In this document: one piece after another, positions 13,650 to 13,672 of the stretch | Layout of the letters: each line of letters starts with the position of its first letter | How positions within the stretch are numbered: position 1 is the first letter of the stretch | Assembly (NCBI GenBank): GCA_021781315.1 | Contig: JAJXXB010000214.1 | Coordinates: 1 to 13,672, forward strand | Source: Actinomycetes bacterium | GTDB taxonomy: Bacteria > Actinomycetota > Acidimicrobiia > Acidimicrobiales > RAAP-2 | DNA: 13,672 nucleotides | Direction: 5' to 3' | Translations under genes and position numbers: made by a program | The notes under the pieces: generated by a model | The model's input: only the letters and a program-made list of their open reading frames with translations | Told to the model about the DNA's origin: nothing | The model's database searches: none

Positions 13650-13672
13650 CCTCGCCGGACGGCGGGTCGGGA
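13624..13672 (+). CDS. murD2: Probable UDP-MurNAc-L-Ala--L-glutamate ligase MurD2 (3' part outside window)
   Basis: Only 16 codons are visible, from a GTG start overlapping the murL 3' end by 26 nt: MSRPTGFADLAGRRVG. The stretch DLAGRRVG fits the opening of Mur ligases of the MurD type (D-L-x-G-K/R-R-V followed by the glycine-rich loop), and a murD2 next to murL is the known arrangement. MurD2 adds L-Glu to UDP-MurNAc-L-Ala. The call rests mainly on neighbourhood; a few residues cannot prove it, and other Rossmann-type openings are possible. Confidence 0.5.
   Translation, partial: MSRPTGFADLAGRRVG

Noticed and set aside
1..13672. tRNA, rRNA, riboswitch, CRISPR, transposon or attachment sites
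   Set aside because: Coding sequence fills the window; no spaced repeats, terminal inverted repeats, transposase motifs or tRNA-like arms were recognised in the few short gaps.

Overview
The window is almost entirely coding, with very high G+C and third positions dominated by G/C. Genes meet in ATGA or GTGA overlaps, GTG starts are common, and several starts lack a Shine-Dalgarno sequence. This style, an actinobacterial-type Zur, and the order tilS-hpt-folE-folP-folB-folK-(Rossmann/DUF2520)-panC-coaX-lysS point to the phylum Actinomycetota. An early-branching class such as Acidimicrobiia is a guess. No RNA genes, insertion sequences, prophage or CRISPR are visible, and no stretch over 100 bases lacks a gene.

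Left edge (1-605, +): the 3' part of a trans-polyprenyl diphosphate synthase. Its stop shares the 4-bp palindrome CTAG with the stop of lysS on the other strand.

Middle (602-11152, -): fourteen genes in one direction, largest gap 35 nt, so possibly one transcript. Read 5' to 3' on the minus strand, they are a Zn/Mn ABC importer (znuA, znuC, znuB), tilS, hpt, folE, folP, a phosphatase-like protein, folB, folK, a Rossmann/DUF2520 protein, panC, coaX and lysS. Compared with the usual actinobacterial cluster, ftsH is missing between hpt and folE, and panD between panC and coaX. The phosphatase-like protein sits between folP and folB and has Gly where the catalytic Cys of the HCX5R signature should be.

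Right (11213-13672, +): divergent from znuA lie a Zur-type regulator, then pgeF (YfiH/laccase-domain), murL, and the first 16 codons of a probable murD2, all translationally coupled. MurL and MurD2 are the alternative route to the D-Glu of peptidoglycan: MurD2 adds L-Glu to UDP-MurNAc-L-Ala and MurL epimerises it in place. PgeF removes UDP-MurNAc-L-Ser errors at stem position 1. The cluster therefore gathers control of stem-peptide positions 1 and 2 behind a zinc-responsive regulator.

The 60-bp divergent zur/znuA region holds alternating TTCCA/TGGAA half-sites over a good minus-strand promoter (TTGTTT-N17-TATACT) whose predicted start of transcription lies at the znuA ATG. I read this as a Zur operator. 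It could place zinc uptake, and by read-through the folate/pantothenate/lysS genes, under the same regulator as the cell-wall genes.
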